Shown here: positions 11,440-24,886 of the stretch, piece after piece | How positions within the stretch are numbered: position 1 is the stretch's first letter | Layout of the letters: every line of letters starts with the position of its first letter | Assembly: GCF_000003815.2 (NCBI RefSeq) | Contig: NC_049992.1 | Coordinates: 11,795,434 to 11,859,433 of the forward strand | Reading direction: 5' to 3' | Source: Branchiostoma floridae | Taxonomy: Eukaryota > Chordata > Leptocardii > Amphioxiformes > Branchiostomatidae | Length of the DNA stretch: 64,000 nucleotides | The notes under the pieces: model-generated | Database searches by the model: none | What the model saw: the letters and a program-made list of their open reading frames with translations, nothing else | Told to the model about the DNA's origin: nothing | Translations under genes and position numbers: made by a program

Positions 11440-14400
11440 TGTACTCACGTGAAAAGCAGACTTCAAGCCACCGTTGTCAGCAATGTTCTCTCCTAATGTT
11501 TGTTTCCCATCAACCTGAAGGAAGGAAAAATTTAAAGGTAGCTTAATGAAAATCTGTGATGCCTCTCTACTGACCTTTCTGTCAAAAGAAACCTAGTCTA
11601 CTTTTCCCATGTTCATTGATAAAAGTTGTAACTGAATGTGATACTTATAATCATAATTATTGATGTCCTTTGGAACAAAAAGTGTACCAAGGCTATAGCT
11701 ACATCTTTATATATCAACCTGCAATACAATTCTATTGAGAAACAAAATCCAATTTGTTACTTAATGTAAAAACTTGATATTGTCCAATAACAAAACAGCA
11801 ACATTATTGATGGTCAAACAGACAAAAAGCTACAAATGTAACTGTTGGGATATGGAAAATGAAGCTATGTTACTCACATGTTCCCCATTAATGGTATACC
11901 CTGAGTACTGGTCCACCATACACTGAGCTTGTTGTTTGAACTTTGCTACTGAGACGTTGTTCCACCAAGGCTTCAGGTTCCCAAACTTATCAAACTCACG
12001 ACCTATAGATAATGAAAAAGCAACAACATAAAGATCTTTGTGGATATATGCTTTATTTGTGCAACCAATATATGATGTGAAAAATTTTAAAAGAAACAGA
12101 TGAAATCTATAGTGTATCAGTGCTGTCTGAGTTGTAACTGTAGTGTCAGATTAAGTGTAGGAATGGAACATACTGTCAGTCAGTCTTAACAGACTAGAAC
12201 AATTACTGTGTAACAGACAAAAATATAGGGTTGAAGTAATGGAGCAACAAATGCAATAAAGGCACAGTAGACTTGCCCAGGTTTTACACTGTTTAATACA
12301 TTATGTACAATAACTGGTAGTGTTTTTACCTGAGTCATCAAATCCATGAGTCAATTCATGTCCCATCACCACTCCTATGCCTCCAAAGTTCAGTGACCTT
12401 TTTAAAAAGTAAACAGGGTTGTTTATGTTTGTGAAACAAAAATGTGATATGTTCATGACTGTGAAATGTAATAATTTCAGATAATTTTTTGTCTAATAAC
12501 TAACTGAATTTTACATCAGAGCAATTACATAGTACACAAAGGTGTTATACACTTACTTTGGGCTGTTGGGGTCATAAAATGGCGGCTGCAATATACCTGC
12601 AGGGAAGACTGGAAAGATAGAAAGAGTTTGTTTTTGGTGCTACTGGTATTTAAAACATTACCAACCAGTGAAAAATCCATTTTTGATCCAAATCCAAGAT
12701 ATTTTGCGACATAGAATGACATGTCATTTCTGACAGCAAAAAAAACCCGAAGAATCCTACTCCTTGTTTAAGTCGTCCCTCCCTTCTTACTGTGGGGTTG
12801 TAGAGACTTACCAATTTCATTCTTGTTGGGCGAGTAGTAGGCGTTGACCTCAGGTGGGGTCATGGACCATCTGGTAGTGGAAGAAAATTAGAAAAGCGGA
12901 TTAGATACTGTTGGAGGCTGCATAGGTCAGATCAGAGGGATCGGAGGCAATTTCATCAAGACAAATTCCTGGAACAGGAAATGAATTGGAGTACACAAGG
13001 AGTGTGAAACTGCATGAAGAATAGGCTCTTCCAAAACATGTGTAACATACACTCTCATAATTCCACCAGGTGCCATTATACCGCCACCTCAAAAAACATT
13101 GTTATAGAGGCCTTCTCAAGATTGTCTTCAACACATAAATATATGAATTGTATTACATTTAAGATATTTAACATTAAGTGTTCAAGACAATCTTGAGAAG
13201 GCCTCTATAACAATGTTTTCTGAGGTGGCAGTATAATGGCACCTGGTGGACTTATGACAGTCAATGTTACAACCCTGCATAAATGCGACTATGCAGAATA
13301 TAATAGCTATCAAGTTCACAAAAACCCTTGTAGATCTATTTTTCTAACCTGCCACTATGTTTGAATATCATGCACAATTACAGAATGCAGAAATATTATA
13401 TACACACAGCTACTATCTACTTTCATAACAAGACTTTCAATTTTTTAGGTGTAGTTGGTGCGACTTACTTCCTTCTGTCCACAGGTTGTCTCAATTTCTT
13501 CATGTTTTTCAGGACGTCGACAGCCAAAAATCGGACATAGTTCCCAAAGTAGTCATCAGCTCTCAGTTCAAGCTGCACAGATAAAATAGGACATAATTAA
13601 TGCCATATTACACTGGCTGGTAACGTGGACCCACAGGAATAAAGACAAACATACCTACAAAACCTAGATAATAAAGCNNNNNNNNNNNNNNNNNNNNNNN
13701 NNNNNNNNNNNNNNNNNNNNNNNNNNNNNNNNNNNNNNNNNNNNNNNNNNNNNNNNNNNNNNNNNNNNNNNNNNNNNAATCAATTCGTAAGATTGAAAAA
13801 TGTCATCACGACATTGTACAGACATAGCTAATAAGTCTTAAAAAACAAACAGAAAGACGTTTTAACTGCACAAAAAGGCCTATCCTTTTGATCATGGCTG
13901 TTTCTATCTGACCTTGTCCTCAGCTGCCCTTCTTGTTTCATCATCCATCCACTGTAGGTTTGGCAGGTTCCTGATGAAGGCTCCCTTCACCTCCCCTATC
14001 ATCTCTTCTGCCTGGAAGTGTGCAATCAATCAGCATTAACTTCCCATAGACATTTATCTTTTAGCCTTAGCACTACAGTAAGGATGGCACCACCATCTCA
14101 CCTCTATATAGGACAAGATGGAGGTAGGCAGTGCGCTCAGCGGTAAAACACCCCCACGACCATCCCCGGTCAAGGGACCAGTGAGCAGTAACTAACGATA
14201 AAACAAAATGTGTTATGTTGACTGACAGTTAAAAACTTGAATATGGATTATACCAACACTGATGAGCTTTCATGCTGATGAAAAAAAATGCTGGAAAAAG
14301 ATACCACATCTTAGATCTGAGGACTGCACTTGTACCTAGAGACCACTTTTCCAAGTTCAACGATCATGCTAGTAGTTTGAAGACCCATGTTAATGTACAG

Positions 14401-17400
14401 AAACTTTAAAAGCTGCTGCACATACCTTGGCCTTGCTGTTGTGAAAAGCTTCCCTCACAAACATGGCTCCCAGGGCGAATCCGGCGACCTCGTTTGTCTC
14501 GGAGATGCACTCCTTCCAGGTGGCCTCTCTCTCGGTCTTCCCAGTCAGGACCTGGGTCATCTTGTGCCCTGCGTCCTGGAATGGTTTACTGAGATATGGT
14601 GCCAACAGGGACACCACCTTCCAGACCAGGTAGTTGTTCAACACACTGTAAAGAACAGGAAAGAAAAATCATGGATCAGATACAAGTTTAACATATACCC
14701 TTATTAGCTCTGCCATTGCCATAAAGACAAGAGATAACCCTACCATTCTCACCTTTCTCACCTCACTTTTCCACAAATCCTTCATTTGCCAATATTCTCC
14801 GCATTTTCAAGATCATACAGAAAATCGGCCACACATGAGAATCAAATGAAAAGAGAGGGCTATGATGTAAACGTACATATGACAAATGACCACTTTCATT
14901 CCCTAAAACTTTGTGCACTAAGGTGCAGACTTTTCTCCTGATCTGTTTTTATGTTGACACTCCAATTCAGCATTTTATGTTTCAAATCTGAGAATCATGA
15001 TGAATACAAAGTTATAGACCCTATGTCACAAATTTAACTTAAACATAAGATCTTAGAAAGATGCCTGGTTGTCATACGTGACTAGCAGTACTCACTGGTT
15101 TGGAGTTCTGCTGACAAGTCTGGTGACATGTTGTAGGTACTCAGGTGCATACACCACCAGCTGTTCTGAAGGGGTGACACTTATCCCTGTGTTTGTCAGC
15201 ATCGTGGTGAAGTACTGGGTCCAGTTGATCTGGGGGAGAGAATGTGGAAAACTATCTTTTGAAAAAGAAGTTCTAAAAGTTGAGTCAACAATACAGATTT
15301 TATTGCATTAGTCTTGGCAAACAGCATCACATGCCTGACCAAATTCCCTTTAAAACAATATGTATAACAAAACTGGCCAGTAACATGTATGTCTCACAAT
15401 AGTTTTTGAAGATTTATATACAAAATTTTGTAAAAATCCTTTCAGTACAAATATAACGAATTAGTAATCTACAAGAGGATTCTTTTTTCAACTGTGGACA
15501 TAACTTACAAGAGATGATTTTCTCATTGCATAGAGTCCATTCCAAGATACCACGAGGGTTTTTAGACAATAATTGTTATAAGTTGGAATTATTTTGAATA
15601 AAAGAATATCTAAGCCCCAACAGTTGTAATAATTTTTTTCCAAAAAAAATAATGATATGGAATTTTGAATCTATTTTGCACAACAGAAAAAGTGATATTT
15701 GGTGTGTATATTGTGTAACATAAGTGTCCATAAGATATTTTTTAGTTTATAGTTTTTAAATAGTTTTTTTAGACAATTTCAACAATAATGAGAGAGGAGA
15801 AGTTGCTTGTCTCACCATAGGTGCCATACCCTGCAGGAAGCTGAGGTTATATCTGTGATACATGATCTCCTGGTCTCGTCTCTGATCATCTGGTGTTGTT
15901 ATCTGGACAGACACATGGGGAAAACAGGATGTACAATGTGTAGAATATTTTACAATGTACAGATAATTTAGCACATGTTACATTAAAAGATCGCCCAGCA
16001 TTGACAGTTTATTGGTTTTCAACAACTGTTCTTCCCATAGGAACGAAAGTAAGATTTGGATCTAGGAAAACTTTTTTAAAGATTTTATATGTTCAAATTA
16101 AGAAAAGATGAAGAGTGCTTGGCCTAGTTGTTGTAGAATTTTTAGATGGTTTTGAATTATCAAATAATAACAACCAGTGGCAATATCTAAATCCAAATGT
16201 ACATTGAACGATATGAAAGCTAAATGGTACATGTGATTTCAATAATCTTTGTCACTTTGAGAACCCAATCAAGGTAATCACAGTCAAGGCATTTATTTCA
16301 CAAAGTAGATTATTTTTCCATTTCTTTTCCATGGTTGATTGTGTNNNNNNNNNNNNNNNNNNNNNNNNNNNNNNNNNNNNNNNNNNNNNNNNNNNNNNNN
16401 NNNNNNNNNNNNNNNNNNNNNNNNNNNNNNNNNNNNNNNNNNNNNNNNNNNNNNNNNNNNNNNATCATCACTGCATTGAACATGTCACTGGGAAATGCAT
16501 CACTTACTGCTATTAAAATGGAGAATAAATATGGTATGACCCGAAATTGGCTAATTTTTCACAAATTTCGCCCTTGCACATAAAACTACATTTAATATTC
16601 TACACATTTTTGCATTATGCAAGCCAAAAACTGGTTGTGCTAGGCAACAATACTCAGTGTCAAGACAGGACACCAGATATCTAATGCACACTGCTGGCAA
16701 CAATTTGTTGATACATGTAGCTGCAATATCTGGTATAAACTGAAAAAAAGGAATTTTACACATAGCATCAGCCTGAAAGAACACTCTGAGTGCACAAGTG
16801 CAAGCTAAAGTTGCCCATACATCAGAACAAGGGAAGGGGGTCAACCTTCTTGATCAGAAGATGTATCAGACCTGGCACTCATTCCATGCCATCTCCATTT
16901 CAAAGCCTTGAGCCACACATAGGTGCAAGCACTACAGCAGGGTAACAGAGTGGTAACAGAGTGCACAGTTTGATATGAAATAATCAATTATGTCATATCT
17001 CTACAGTACAAGTTGTCAACAGCACCATCCTTACATTTGCCAGTTCCGTTTCAAAATCCAGCACTTCACTCATCAGCACCATGGTCTCGTTGCGGTCCCC
17101 TCCCAGCAGCATGCCGAGCTCCGTCATGTACGTCAGGTACGCCACCAGGACCTCGTCTGTCGCGCTCTTGTTCAGGTAGTAGTCTCTGTCAGGCAGTCCT
17201 AACCCTCCCTGGTCAACCTGCAAAACAGAAAATGTCAACTTCATATGGTTATAATGACCTTTTCATTCATTCATTCATTCAGCCATCCACCCATCCATCC
17301 TTCCATCCATCAACCCATCTATCCGTCCGCCAGTCAATCCATCCATCCATCTACCCATCAATCCATCCAAGTCCATTCATTCATTCAATTCATTCATTCA

Positions 17401-20400
17401 TCAGTGAGAATCATTCGTTTACTTTCTATTCACTCACATCGGTCCAATGTAAATTATTCTTCAGATAGTTAAATACATGACAATTGAGAATACTGAATTA
17501 AAGAAAACATTATAAGCAAACAGGCCCAGTTTAATTCCAGACAGTCTGATTTAGGAACTCCTTAATTTTTTCAAATTAGATTGATGAGAAAAATTTACGT
17601 CTGAAAGTATGACGCAAGGAATGTAGTGTGGCATTGAGATGTCTGCAGGGACGTGGTTTGATACTTTATTCCATTCATTAGCTAACATTCATAATGAATA
17701 AAAAGTTGGTTCTCTAGAATCTAATTCTGAGAATCTCCAACAGAATTTCGTAGAATCTAGGAATTCTCCAACGCTGCCAATGGTCTATAATTCTGGCTGA
17801 GGTTTGCTGAATCAAAATCCTTGTTTGTCTAGGGGAACAAAAATTTTACTGTCTTTGAGACTCATGAGTCAGCTCTTGAAGAGAGGAGCTCATGGACATT
17901 AAAAAAAACACCCCTTTGTGTGCATGGTGAATGCTTTAGAATGCTGTTAGGTGCTAGAATGTTCTTAGATTGCTGAAGGGCAAGCTGAGCTGATCATTTG
18001 GCTGCTTTTCCAAACAATTTCCTCCCACTGATACACAGGGCATAACCTACATCATGAAAATGGTGATGTAATGTCAATTCAATTTGAAAGCATGACATTA
18101 ATGCTTGGCTTTAGATGATCTTGAGATACCTGATAGGCAAGGCTGGGTTCCTCACTAACCTCCCTGAAGGACACTAAATGAGGAAATTGCAGTGTTCCTC
18201 CTCTTATTGGTTGACTCCCCTTGCCATTTTGATGATGTCGGGTGTGCCCCGTGTATCAGGGTGAAGAAATTATTTGGCAGAGGAGCCAAATGCTCAGCTT
18301 GCCCTTCAACTTACTAATAACATTCTAGCACCTGCCACACACAAGAGGGTTGTTTTTTATGTCCTCCTCCCCCATGAGAGCTGATTGAGTCCAAAGGACG
18401 GTGAAAATTTATATTTTTCAGCACAAAGACGAGAGTGATACCCCACTTCAACAGTTTATCTAAAACGTCACCTGGTCGAAATACAAACTCTACAAAACCC
18501 ACTTGGAAAATGTTGACAGAGGAGTTCCTGTCGTCCGTCCCGACCCAAGCAGAAAAGAGCGGGCTCAAGTCGAACTGCTGGTGAAGTCTGTTGAACAGGG
18601 TGGGGAAGTCCCAGTTCTCCTCGTTCCACGTTCCTGTAGCGTTCCACCCGCCCAAGTCCTCGATAATGTCTAACAGTGGTTTGGCACCTAATTCTTCCAC
18701 AGTCTGTGAGGTACAGGAACATAATCAAACACATGTGCTACTGTACTGAGGTTAGAGAAAGAAATATACTCATGCTAACACTTGTCTTCATCACTTGAAA
18801 GTGATACATTGAATTACTCTGATTGAAAACAAGGCAGTCATGTACACAACTACATTTTGTACTTACAGAATGAAATGAAAAGCATCAGAACAAAATACTG
18901 CTTTACTGTAACTGAAATTGAGTAACTCTGATTACAAACAATGTGGTCATACACACGTCTATTACTTTCAGAATGAATGGGAAAGTACTAAAACTAAAAC
19001 AGTGCATCATATTACTGTAGTGTCATGATGTACTGGACTTGAATGTAACCTCACATCGTTTGCATCCATGCAGGAGAGATAGTACAGCTTGGCTTTCTTC
19101 TCTGCTTGGCTTACAGCTTTGTCAAGGTCAAGCTCCTCTGGATATGGAAAAAAAGAAGAAGTTAAAGAAACTGGAGAGCAACATTTTGGCTCCATTTACG
19201 TTTCTTCACTTTGGTGAAATCATTCACATATTTGTCAATGATGAATGGAAAGAAATTGAGGGTTTCATGAAGTCTTTACTTCAAAGATTGTAACCAACTT
19301 ATGACTATAGGCTGTATGTTTCTAAAACCAAACTCATGATGTGACTCACCTAGCACCGTTCTCATGACCTGCTGGTTCTCTGCCCAGAGTTGNNNNNNNN
19401 NNNNNNNNNNNNNNNNNNNNNNNNNNNNNNNNNNNNNNNNNNNNNNNNNNNNNNNNNNNNNNNNNNNNNNNNNNNNNNNNNNNNNNNNNNNNNNNNNNNN
19501 NNNNNNNNNNNNNNNNNNNNNNNNNNNNNNNCAGTGTGGAGTCAGGCACACCTCTGGGAAAGGGTTCAATATAGACATTCATCACTGATTTCATTAGCCT
19601 GGATTAAAATGCTGAAACACAGGGTAGAACGCATTGGTACCAAGTACAGCACAGGCATCCTCATTAGATGGCTTTAAATGTTGCACCTACATGTGTGAAG
19701 GTTAAGTGTTCTTCAGTGTATTATAACAAGAGGGTTTCCATACATAGTTAAGAGTACTTGTGATAAGCCTTCAGTCATTATATAATCCGCTGCTGCCTGA
19801 GAGGCTGGTGTGTTATGCCGAAAGGTGGTTACACCAGTCATATATATGTACAGTCAAACCTGTATTAGGGGCCACCTCTACAGAGGGGCCACCTGTCCAT
19901 AGTGGCCACTTTTTGTCGGTCCCTTGGGTATTTTATCTACAAGTTACCACCTCTATACAGAGGCCACCTGTCTATAGTGGCCAAATTTGTCCGGTCCCTT
20001 GAGTGGCCGCTATAGACAGGTTTGACTGTACATACTGATACAATCACACACAGCAATCCAATTTTCATCTCAAACTATGGTTCTACTAAGACCTGTTTTG
20101 TATTGTTTTGTTTTGTTTTGTTTTGTTTTGTTTTGTTTACATGCAAATTTGCATCACACTTCCATGGACAGAGTGCAATATGAATATGAATATGTATGGC
20201 TTATGGATTTTAGCAGAATTGTAATGAACAAAACCGGCAGTCATCAAGCTTGTAATCCTGTAAGTGTAAGCTTATAATATCCCTCCCAAAGATTACAGTC
20301 TCTTTTAACCACACTGCAACTTGTGTGATGCAACAGGGTCACAATATTTGCTTACTATATCACGTTTCAAGCTTGGTTTTGAAATCTCCAAGGAAGTTTT

Positions 20401-22101
20401 TGAACAGCTGAGGCCCTCTGTGTAGTTTTAATCCTGTCTGAGTGGTTCTTAGGTCAAAGCAAAGACCGTCCATTATGTAAAGTGTGCTAATGTGCGTAAT
20501 ACGTGGGCACCAGATTTGGTGAGTGGCGTGCTGAAGTTACATTTGGAAATAGAGAAAAATAACTTATGCAACAGCTTAAATGACAAGGGTTTTGCTTTAA
20601 AATGAATGGCATAGGAAAACATTTAGTCTAGTAATCAGTACTAGTATATGTAGCTTACATGTAGGTATTTGTTGTTTGTATCAAAATCTAGAAAGTTTCC
20701 TTTTTTGTTTCAGTGTTAAAAGGATCAGCAGCATTGCACAAATGACTGATTCATATTTATAAATTAATACTACTGATTAAGTGATGTTTTAGTCATTTAA
20801 TCTAGCTTACTCTTGTGAAATGATTTGATAGTTTTTCTTGGCCTGTAGTGCAAAAGTCAACATCATGACTCCTAACCTTTAAATGAAACACTATGTGAAC
20901 ATAAGCCTGGTGAAATGACCCCACATAAGTGAAACAATTTGATTTACTTTTATGGGGCCCAGCTGGCAAGCATAAAACGGCAAGGTCAAAGCTGCAAAAG
21001 TCTCAGCTCAGTTATTGAATAGTCTACCTCTTGGAAGAAGAGTATGTGTATACTCGATTCCTCCCATTGAACATCTATTTATACTGTTAAGTGTAGACTG
21101 TTAAATTCCCACTTCAACTACATGAAGAAGGTTGACAAAATAGACGTTTGTTATCCCAAATCACCAGCTTCCTGGTGGTACAACATAAATAGAATTGTCA
21201 AGCAGCACATGGAAATAGAAGCAGTATGCCTGACAAAGCTGTGCACAGCAGGTGTTCTAAGTGGTACGTGATGAACACTAGTATATGTTCCAATAGCTTT
21301 TGCTGCAAGTTCGACACAAAAAGAATGGTTTCAATTTGTGAGAAAAATGTAAACACAACGTTGAAAACAGTTATTGGGATTTAGCATGAAATAAGTGGAC
21401 AGATTTATGTGATGGCAACTGTTTCTGAATTGGATACATTTGAAGTCACCTATCTATCAAGAAAATAATATGCACTCGCTCAGCATGAAGCTGNNNNNNN
21501 NNNNNNNNNNNNNNNNNNNNNNNNNNNNNNNNNNNNNNNNNNNNNNNNNNNNNNNNNNNNNNNNNNNNNNNNNNNNNNNNNNNNNNNNNNNNNTAGTAGG
21601 CAGCTCAGGATGATGAGGATCCGCTCTAAGGACGTCCACTGGCCCCATTTCCCCAGGAACAGTGATTTTGTTCTCAGCACAACCTGCGAATGCAACATCA
21701 ACAAATGTCATACTCTCTTAAGTCCATGAAAATCTCCAAGTAATATTTTCTTACAGCTTCATGAAAAGCAGTAAAGACACAGCAGAAGTTCCACTGCAGT
21801 ACCATAATAAGCTGCTAGGGGGCCCAAAGTCTAGTCATTTCCAGGTCTCACCAAAAAGCAAGACCTACCCACATACCAAATATCAATGCAATCCATCCAT
21901 GCGTTATGCTGTCTTCTGCAAACACACACACACACACACACACAAATACACAAACGCTACACAAAATATAACCTTCTTGGTGAAAGTAATATTTTTGTTA
22001 CTTACTGGTGGAACGTCCTCCATGGGAGTGCCGACCTGGGAGCTAGCGTTGCTGGCGGGAATGTCCTCCTCCACATTCTCATGGCGCTTGTACTCAGTCA
22101 T
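10232..22101 (-). CDS. Endothelin-converting-enzyme-like M13 zinc metalloprotease
   Basis: Type II membrane peptidase (neprilysin/ECE family, M13) that trims small peptides outside the cell. Exons 5' to 3': 22006-22101, 21594-21683 (runs into a gap), 19350-19553 (spans a gap), 19055-19137, 18503-18703, 17035-17217, 15816-15902, 15096-15229, 14426-14645, 13913-14011, one hidden near gap 13678-13777, 13469-13572, 12812-12870, 12557-12608, 12330-12397, 11878-12002, 11449-11514, 11118-11213, 10570-10646, 10232-10331. All visible phases match. The start is ATG 22101-22099: short acidic cytosolic tail, then a hydrophobic anchor ([11 protein letters not shown]) entering the gap at 21494. The active site [10 protein letters not shown] is in exon 12330, the third zinc ligand region GENIADNGG in exon 11449, and substrate-binding NAYY in exon 12812. 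The C-terminus KCEVW matches ECE rather than neprilysin (CRVW). ECE1, ECE2 and ECEL1 are not separable here. Confidence 0.93.
11387..11435. repeat. (TA)n microsatellite
   Basis: About 24 uninterrupted TA units in an intron of the ECE-like gene. Confidence 0.95.
13062..13250. mobile_element. Palindromic MITE in an ECE-like intron
   Basis: Arms of about 70 bp (13062-13131 and 13180-13250) are near-perfect inverted copies starting TCCACCAGGTGCCATTATA, with an A/T-rich loop of about 50 bp. No convincing target duplication was found, so the superfamily is not assigned. Confidence 0.7.
13678..13777. other. Assembly gap, probably hiding an ECE-like exon
   Basis: 100 Ns. M13 proteins need roughly 30 residues (the DMIGYP-type segment) between exon 13913-14011 and exon 13469-13572. 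No such exon is visible outside the gap. Confidence 0.7.
16345..16463. other. Assembly gap in an ECE-like intron
   Basis: 119 Ns. The flanking coding exons (ending ELAN and starting [10 protein letters not shown]) join directly as in other M13 proteins, so no exon is expected here. Confidence 0.75.
17259..17402. repeat. ATTC/ATCC tetranucleotide low-complexity repeat
   Basis: Runs of CATT and CATC units (TTCATTCATTCATTC, CCATCCATC) in an intron of the ECE-like gene. The long plus-strand reading frames here (rich in His, Pro and Ser) are artefacts of the repeat. Confidence 0.9.
17842..18412. mobile_element. Diverged foldback element (about 570 bp)
   Basis: Inverted similarity between about 17842-18010 and 18283-18412. 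Shared blocks include GGTGCTAGAATGTT, GAAGGGCAAGCTGAGC and ATTTGGCT, and the outer ends share AAATTTT, a GTC-CTTTG-like block and GACTCA. The arms are diverged with small indels and the boundaries are approximate. Confidence 0.6.
19350..19553 (-). other. ECE-like exon spanning an in-frame assembly gap
   Basis: The right side reads VCLTPH, the cysteine-containing start of the M13 ectodomain. The left side reads [14 protein letters not shown]. The intervening 139 Ns preserve the reading frame (2 + 201 + 1 nt over the whole exon). About 46 residues are hidden, close to what the family needs between these motifs (including the conserved CDNFY-YACGGW stretch). One continuous 204-nt exon with a well-estimated gap is therefore likely. 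Confidence 0.7.
19781..19846 (+). repeat. CR1-like LINE 3' tail, copy A
   Basis: Matches the sequence directly after the LINE reading frame at 34848-34922: CTGCTGCC, then GCTGGTGTGTTATGCCGAA and GGTGGTTACACC. It is a 5'-truncated LINE end or a SINE using the same tail. Confidence 0.65.
19851..20028. mobile_element. Tc1/mariner-like MITE (178 bp)
   Basis: Terminal repeats CAGTCAAACCTGT at 19851 and its complement ending at 20028, both flanked by TA. The interior has several copies of a GGCCACCT(C/G)T motif alternating with TATAGTGGCC. No coding capacity. Confidence 0.85.
20104..20139. repeat. (TTTTG)n simple repeat
   Basis: Seven consecutive TTTTG-type units, upstream of the ectodomain exons of the ECE-like gene. 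Confidence 0.9.
21494..21593. other. Assembly gap over the ECE-like transmembrane exon
   Basis: 100 Ns immediately following the start of the hydrophobic anchor. The rest of the membrane segment and the exon's donor site are not visible. Confidence 0.75.
21920..21944. repeat. (CA)n microsatellite
   Basis: About 12 CA units in the intron after the first coding exon of the ECE-like gene. Confidence 0.9.
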
Positions 22102-22130
22102 CTGCAGAAACAACAAGGGTCCATGTCAAT

Positions 22131-22382
22131 TAGCCTGGGCACCATTCTCAGCTGGTTTGGCTTTGGGGTGTTTTACCCGGCCCAATGTGCTAATTGTTGA
22201 CTTGCTTCTGTCACCCTGTCTGATTAGCCGGTCTTTTGAGATTTTTCCGCGATCGGGCGTAATGAAACCTAACCCAACCCCGTAAAAATTTACATGGCCT
22301 GCGCAAATTAACTGGAGGGCGAGCTACCCTCACAGCACCATAGGGATAGTGGTGAGCGCCCAAAAGTATGGTTACCAGGCTA
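22131..22382. mobile_element. TAGYCTG-family MITE, copy 1 (252 bp)
   Basis: Begins TAGCCTGG and ends CCAGGCTA. Flanking duplication ATGTCAAT at 22123-22130 and 22383-22390 (8 bp, or 9 if the shared T is counted). Same termini as the elements at 33779 and 37506. It lies 30 bp upstream of the ECE-like start exon. Confidence 0.8.
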
Positions 22383-22390
22383 ATGTCAAT

Positions 22391-24880
22391 TAGAGGGCAC
22401 ACCCTTGAAGATGTTTGAGTGTCAAGTCAACTCTCGGACTGTCTCTTCCAGGGAATAATTCTGAAGCAAAATAAATGTACATGTATGATGTATACAAATG
22501 TATGGGGAGGAAATATACTAGAAAAATAGCATACATGTATGTATATCCAGAGATATGACCGTCATATCATAAACTGACAACAAACTGATATCTCTGGATA
22601 TATTTGACACAATTTCATAATATACTAAGTACTAGATCTAGTACAACAATTCTGATCTAGTAGTTACTGCTAGTTGTGAACAAGGAGACAAAGGGAACTG
22701 TTCCCATTGCAAGCACAATGAAACCTTCGTCTGTAACTTTTTAACCTGCTTGGTACAAAATTCTGTCCACAAAATTGCCTGTTGCAGACTGGTTGAAACT
22801 GAGCAGATCTGCAAGTGATCATAGATACATGTATTAAGTGTTAAGTTAAAATGTTCTTTGTTTGTTGCATTCTAACAACACTTTCAAGTTAAATGTCATA
22901 TGTCAATCAAAAGTATGTCTTAAAACTAAGTAGCTTTGCAAGCTATAATAGATACATAGTATGGCATGTTAAACCCATACAAACATTAACCATTTGGTTG
23001 AATCCTGAACAATTACAAGTGTTGAGTTAAAATGTTCTTTGTTTGCTGCATTCTCTCAGCATGTTCAAGTTTAATGTCATACGTCAATCAAAAGTATGTG
23101 TGTACTACTGTGTAGCAAATGGCAAGTACATCCATGCCCATGCTGTAAGAGTATATATATGCATTACCAAACTTGGATCATCTGAGTGTAAAGTGAATGT
23201 CTCTGTTATGACTGCAAAAGGGCAAATACTGAGGGCCTGTCTTTCTATTGGTCAAGATTATCTACAGACACAGCAACTTACACATTTGCATTGACAGGCT
23301 TTTGAACATTGTAAAAGATACCATTCTGGGGGAATTTCTGTTCTGTATATACATTGTAAGAGGCAGACAACTACATGTTTCATAATTGAACATACATGTA
23401 ATTGTAGGTACAGTAAAATTCTCCTATCTTGCTATTTTGTAGGCTGTATTTACAAAAATACCCCCAACTGGCAAATACAAATGCCAAGTTCAGTAATGAT
23501 ACAACATTCCTAACGGGCCCTATACATAACGTAACAAGAGACAGAGTTCATTTGGAAAAGGATTTCAGTGGAAAAAATTTCTTCAAAGATCTCCTTGTAG
23601 GCTACTCTAAAATCTCATTTCAAGTTTCAATGCAGTAAAATTTTGCCTTGTAGACTACTTTCAACTTTTCTATCTCATTGAGCTTTGCCCTTTGTCATAT
23701 ATTATAACATCTGCAGTAACTTTACTACCTTGGTCCCACATGTGCCCAGGCTTTATAATTGGCCTGACTGACACTGACCGCGCAGTCACTTTTATCATAC
23801 TCATAGGCTGTCGTATGATTTTGATATCGCAAAATATTGAAGCAGGTTGTAACAAAACCAACCGCCGACAAGGATCTATGACAAACTTTCTATAGACACG
23901 TAGTTATCGCAATAATAACCAATGCAAAGGTAAGCTACCACTCTGTCCAAGAAATTACACACAATAATTTTGGAATAATTCTGGTAGATCATAGCTCAAT
24001 TGTTTCTTAATTGATTTTATTTTCTCATATATAACTTGAAAGGCTATTTTTTAACAATGGCACCTTAATTTACCATGATTGTGCATTTTTGGGCCATGTA
24101 CCAGAGCTGCATATGTGAGCTAGTCCCAAAATTTCCTACAATCATGTGCCCGTTGTTATTGATGATGAGGAATCCAATTCATATCATAGGAAAGCTGATC
24201 TATTGTCCTTGAAAATAATACCCAATTTGTAATGATTATGCTTTTATGCAACGAGCAGCATAGCTGACTTTGTGTATGGTTGGTTGCCTCAAAAAGTGCT
24301 GAGATTTCAATGTCAAGTTCAAACACTGTAATGTTCATTAGAATTTCAGCACTTTTGTTTTGCTATCCATTCCTGAGTGTTCGAACCATTGAACATACAT
24401 GTAGGATCATAGAAAGTGAGGTACTGTTGGAAATGCCAATGGTAATAAATAGGCTTTCCAATGAAATGTAACATATTGATGGGATTGATAAAGGACTAGG
24501 AGAGAAGAGATAGACCTGAAGTGAAGTTTCTAACCCTTTTGTGCTTTAGTTTATCAGAGTGTGCTGAAGTACTACTACTATGACATAAAATCATAGTATG
24601 GAAGCGACGTCAACATTACGTGCACAGTACCTCCAAGCAGCATTTATAAACTTAATAGCAAAGCTTAAATATTCATAATATGTAATAGCACGATATAGAA
24701 GGATTAAAGATTTTCATCTTTTTGTTTATCTTTTGCTGCAACAATAGACTAGACAACGGGAAAACGTTCATTCAGTATAACGTTTAACACATAAAGTTGA
24801 TGAACACCTTGATCAAACCAATGATTGAAGTTGTAATAGGACCTCCTTACTCACTGAACCATAATAATTTGACACGTGGA
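22391..24880. other. Gene-free A/T-rich stretch
   Basis: No exon recognised. It contains a diverged tandem duplication: about 85 bp at 22836-22920 resembles 23018-23100 (shared TTAAAATGTTCTTTGTTTG and TCAATCAAAAGTATGT), a unit of roughly 182 bp. It probably belongs to a 5' UTR intron of the ECE-like gene. Confidence 0.5.
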
Positions 24881-24886
24881 GTCCAG

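Noticed and set aside
17013-17472. Two overlapping plus-strand frames rich in His, Pro and Ser
   Set aside because: They are the complement of an ECE-like exon followed by tetranucleotide repeats.
22508-22610. Inverted repeat around ATATCCAGAGATAT
   Set aside because: Arms are about 15 bp and A/T-rich, with no target duplication.
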